Source: a bacterium HR12 (GTDB lineage: Bacteria; Actinomycetota; UBA4738; HRBIN12). From it: DNA of 7,264 nt. The position numbers and the translations under genes are program-made. The DNA is taken from assembly GCA_002898915.1 (NCBI GenBank), contig BEHO01000051.1, forward strand, positions 1 through 7,264, given 5' to 3'. The notes below the pieces were generated by a model. That model saw only the letters and a program-made list of their open reading frames with translations, did not search any database and had not been told where the DNA came from. How positions within the stretch are numbered: the first letter of the stretch is position 1; every line of letters begins with the position of its first letter. Of this stretch, positions 5,868-7,264 are shown one piece after another.

Positions 5868-6832
5868 CCGAGCGCGGCCGGGTGGTGGTCATGGGCGCGA
5901 GCGCGGACCGGCCGCCGCCCGGGCTCCCGCTGGTCGCCGACGCCGTCGAGCTCCGCTTCGCGGACACGGTGGAGGCGCTCGCCGCGGCCCTGGAGGGCGC
6001 CGACGTCCTCTTCGCCTGGTCGGGCGGGCGGGACCTGCTCCGGCCGGCCTGGGGGAGCGCGGGGTCGCTCCGCTGGATCCAGGCGGCGTCGGCGGGGGTG
6101 GACGGCCTCCTGTTCCCCGAGCTCGTGGACTCCGACGTGGTGCTCACGAACGCTCGAGGCGTCTTCGACCGGCCCATCGCGGAGCACGTGATGGCCGTGC
6201 TCCTCCTCTTCGCGAAGGACCTCCGCGGCGTGCTCGAGCGCCAGCGGCGACGGGAGTGGCGGCCTCGGGACACGGAGACCCTGGAGGGCAAGCGCCTGCT
6301 CGTCGTGGGGGTGGGCTCGATCGGGCGGGCCATCGCCCGGACCGCGAAGGCCTTCGGGATGACGGTCCGGGGCGTGGGACGGACGACCCGCCCCGACGCC
6401 CTCTTCGGGACGGTCATGGGCGTGGACGAGCTCCACGACGCGCTCGGGTGGGCCGACGTGGTGGTGGACGTCCTGCCCGCGACCCCGGCGACCCACCACC
6501 TCTTCGACGCGGAGGCCTTCGCCGCCATGAACCCCGGGGTCCGGTTCGTGAACGTGGGGCGGGGGAGCACGGTGGACGAGGTCGCCCTGGTGGAGGCGCT
6601 GCGCTCGGGCCGGATCGCGGCCGCCGCCCTGGACGTCTTCGAGACCGAGCCGCTTCCCCCGGAGAGCCCCCTGTGGGAGCTCCCCAACGTGGTCATCACG
6701 CCCCACGTCGCCGGGGACGTGGCCGGCTGGCGCGAGGCCGTGGTCGAGGTGTTCGTGGAGAACCTGGAGCGGTACCTCACGGGGGAGCCCCTGAAGGGCG
6801 TGGTGGACAAGCGCCTCGGCTTCGTCCCGTGA
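5864..6832 (+). CDS. D-2-hydroxyacid dehydrogenase, GhrA-like
   Basis: A 322-aa NAD(P)-dependent oxidoreductase that would reduce a 2-keto acid to a D-2-hydroxy acid or the reverse. Split substrate domain at about 1-100 and 285-322, with the substrate loop AASAGVDGL at 74-82. Rossmann domain at about 105-284, with GVGSIG at 149-154. The catalytic triad is R233 (NVGRGS), E262 (DVFETEP) and H281 (TPHVAG). The end of the second Rossmann strand reads RGVGRTTR (169-176): the Asp that selects NAD in many relatives is missing and Arg residues follow. This resembles GhrA-type glyoxylate/hydroxypyruvate reductases and suggests NADP(H), as an inference. Phosphoglycerate dehydrogenase is unlikely, since there is no ACT domain. 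Last gene of the HAD-DUF2203 operon, joined by a 4-bp GTGA overlap and its own strong ribosome binding site. A hairpin follows three bases after the stop codon. Confidence 0.93.
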   Translation: MTERGRVVVMGASADRPPPGLPLVADAVELRFADTVEALAAALEGADVLFAWSGGRDLLRPAWGSAGSLRWIQAASAGVDGLLFPELVDSDVVLTNARGVFDRPIAEHVMAVLLLFAKDLRGVLERQRRREWRPRDTETLEGKRLLVVGVGSIGRAIARTAKAFGMTVRGVGRTTRPDALFGTVMGVDELHDALGWADVVVDVLPATPATHHLFDAEAFAAMNPGVRFVNVGRGSTVDEVALVEALRSGRIAAAALDVFETEPLPPESPLWELPNVVITPHVAGDVAGWREAVVEVFVENLERYLTGEPLKGVVDKRLGFVP

Positions 6833-6834
6833 CC

Positions 6835-6860
6835 GGGCGCCGGAGGCGGTCAGGGCGCCC
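6835..6860 (+). terminator. Candidate hairpin terminator after the HAD operon
   Basis: GGGCGCC (6835-6841) and GGCGCCC (6854-6860) form a perfect 7-bp all-GC stem with a 12-nt loop, starting three bases after the dehydrogenase stop codon. No T tract follows (AGCGTCGTTTCG), so it would be a U-poor terminator of the kind proposed for Actinomycetota, or only an mRNA-stabilising 3' hairpin. Confidence 0.45.
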
Positions 6861-6923
6861 AGCGTCGTTTCGTGTAACCCCCAGCCTCACGCCCGGTACG
6901 TTCCCCGGTCCCCCAAGGCCGAC

Positions 6924-6929
6924 TAAGCT
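6924..6929 (+). promoter_or_regulatory. Possible -10 box of hsdM
   Basis: TAAGCT fits TANNNT and would give a start of transcription near 6936, leaving about 20 nt of leader that includes the ribosome binding site. The hexamer at 17 bp, TTCCCC (6901-6906), is a poor -35. This is the most TANNNT-like site between the hairpin and hsdM, but the support is weak. Confidence 0.3.
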
Positions 6930-6945
6930 TCGGGTGGTTGTGATC

Positions 6946-6952
6946 GGAGGAG
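6946..6952 (+). promoter_or_regulatory. Ribosome binding site of hsdM
   Basis: GGAGGAG, with the GGAGG core ending five bases before the ATG at 6956. This fixes the start of the partial gene. Unlike polA and the HAD gene, hsdM has a conventional leader. Confidence 0.75.
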
Positions 6953-6955
6953 CCC

Positions 6956-7264
6956 ATGGCGAGAGCGAAAACCGTAGCGAAAGAGGCCCCGAAGCGGAAC
7001 GGGACCACCCTGGGGTTCGAGGCGACCCTGTGGGCCGCTGCCGACAAGCTCCGGGGGCACATGGACGCCGCCGAGTACAAGCACGTCGTTCTCGGCCTCA
7101 TCTTCCTGAAGTACATCTCCGACGCCTTCGAGGCCCTCCACGCGAAGCTCGAGCAGGATCCCGAGGCGGACCCCGAAGACCCGGACGAGTACAAGGCGCA
7201 GAACGTTTTCTGGGTTCCGCCGGAGGCACGGTGGCAGCGGCTCCAGGACGCCGCCAAGCAGCCC
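6956..7264 (+). CDS. hsdM: Type I restriction-modification methyltransferase subunit HsdM (5' part)
   Basis: The first 103 codons of the DNA adenine methyltransferase subunit of a type I restriction-modification system; the gene continues past the right edge. In the complex, two HsdM and one HsdS modify the target, and HsdR adds cleavage. After a Lys/Ala-rich start (about residues 1-18), the HsdM N-terminal helical domain is very clear. [16 protein letters not shown] starts at 19, then [20 protein letters not shown] from 36, and [11 protein letters not shown] at 84-94. The SAM-binding and NPPF catalytic motifs would lie beyond the window, so activity cannot be judged. Eleven of the 103 codons end in A or T, against two in the first 100 codons of the preceding dehydrogenase gene, a mild hint of separate origin. 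The gene has its own ribosome binding site after a 123-bp gap. hsdS and hsdR would be expected next. Confidence 0.93.
   Translation, partial: MARAKTVAKEAPKRNGTTLGFEATLWAAADKLRGHMDAAEYKHVVLGLIFLKYISDAFEALHAKLEQDPEADPEDPDEYKAQNVFWVPPEARWQRLQDAAKQP

Noticed and set aside
5590..6810. Minus-strand open frame of 406 codons over DUF2203 and the dehydrogenase
   Set aside because: Ser/Arg/Pro-rich shadow of strong plus-strand genes; stop codons are simply rare in DNA this GC-rich.
1..7264. CRISPR arrays, tRNA or rRNA genes, transposases, attachment sites
   Set aside because: No regularly spaced repeats, cloverleaf-type sequence, transposase motifs or flanking direct repeats were seen on either strand.

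Overview
The window is strongly GC-rich chromosomal DNA. Its backbone order polA - rpsA - coaE is the arrangement familiar from Actinomycetota (in mycobacteria and streptomycetes uvrB or its neighbourhood follows). Three things fit that phylum: the Pol I sequence (degenerate proofreading domain, Tyr in the fingers helix), the four-domain S1 with an acidic tail, and two genes that look leaderless with a GTG start. I cannot name a class or genus; an uncultured high-GC actinobacterial lineage is the best guess.

Layout, all genes on the + strand. 1-96: upstream region of polA with a short dyad and a probable -10 box. 97-2736: polA, DNA polymerase I. 2737-2846: intergenic region with a good rpsA promoter and a structured leader. 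2847-4160: rpsA, ribosomal protein S1. 4162-4770: coaE, dephospho-CoA kinase, one base after rpsA. 4771-4797: short gap with a 12-bp GC palindrome and a second leaderless-type promoter. 4798-5499, 5496-5867 and 5864-6832: a tight three-gene operon (HAD hydrolase, DUF2203 protein, D-2-hydroxyacid dehydrogenase), each junction a 4-bp GTGA overlap. 6833-6955: intergenic region with a hairpin and a ribosome binding site. 6956-7264: the first 103 codons of hsdM, the methyltransferase subunit of a type I restriction-modification system, running off the window.

Functionally, the first 4.8 kb is housekeeping: DNA repair and replication, translation, and the last step of coenzyme A synthesis. The HAD-DUF2203-dehydrogenase operon is probably metabolic, but its substrate cannot be read from the sequence. 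The hsdM start marks the likely edge of an accessory or defence region, and its codon use is slightly less GC-biased than the gene before it.

I do not see convincing evidence of an undescribed system inside the window. The most useful leads are the uncharacterised co-translated three-gene operon, the hsdM boundary, the paired leaderless promoters and the residue-level features of Pol I.
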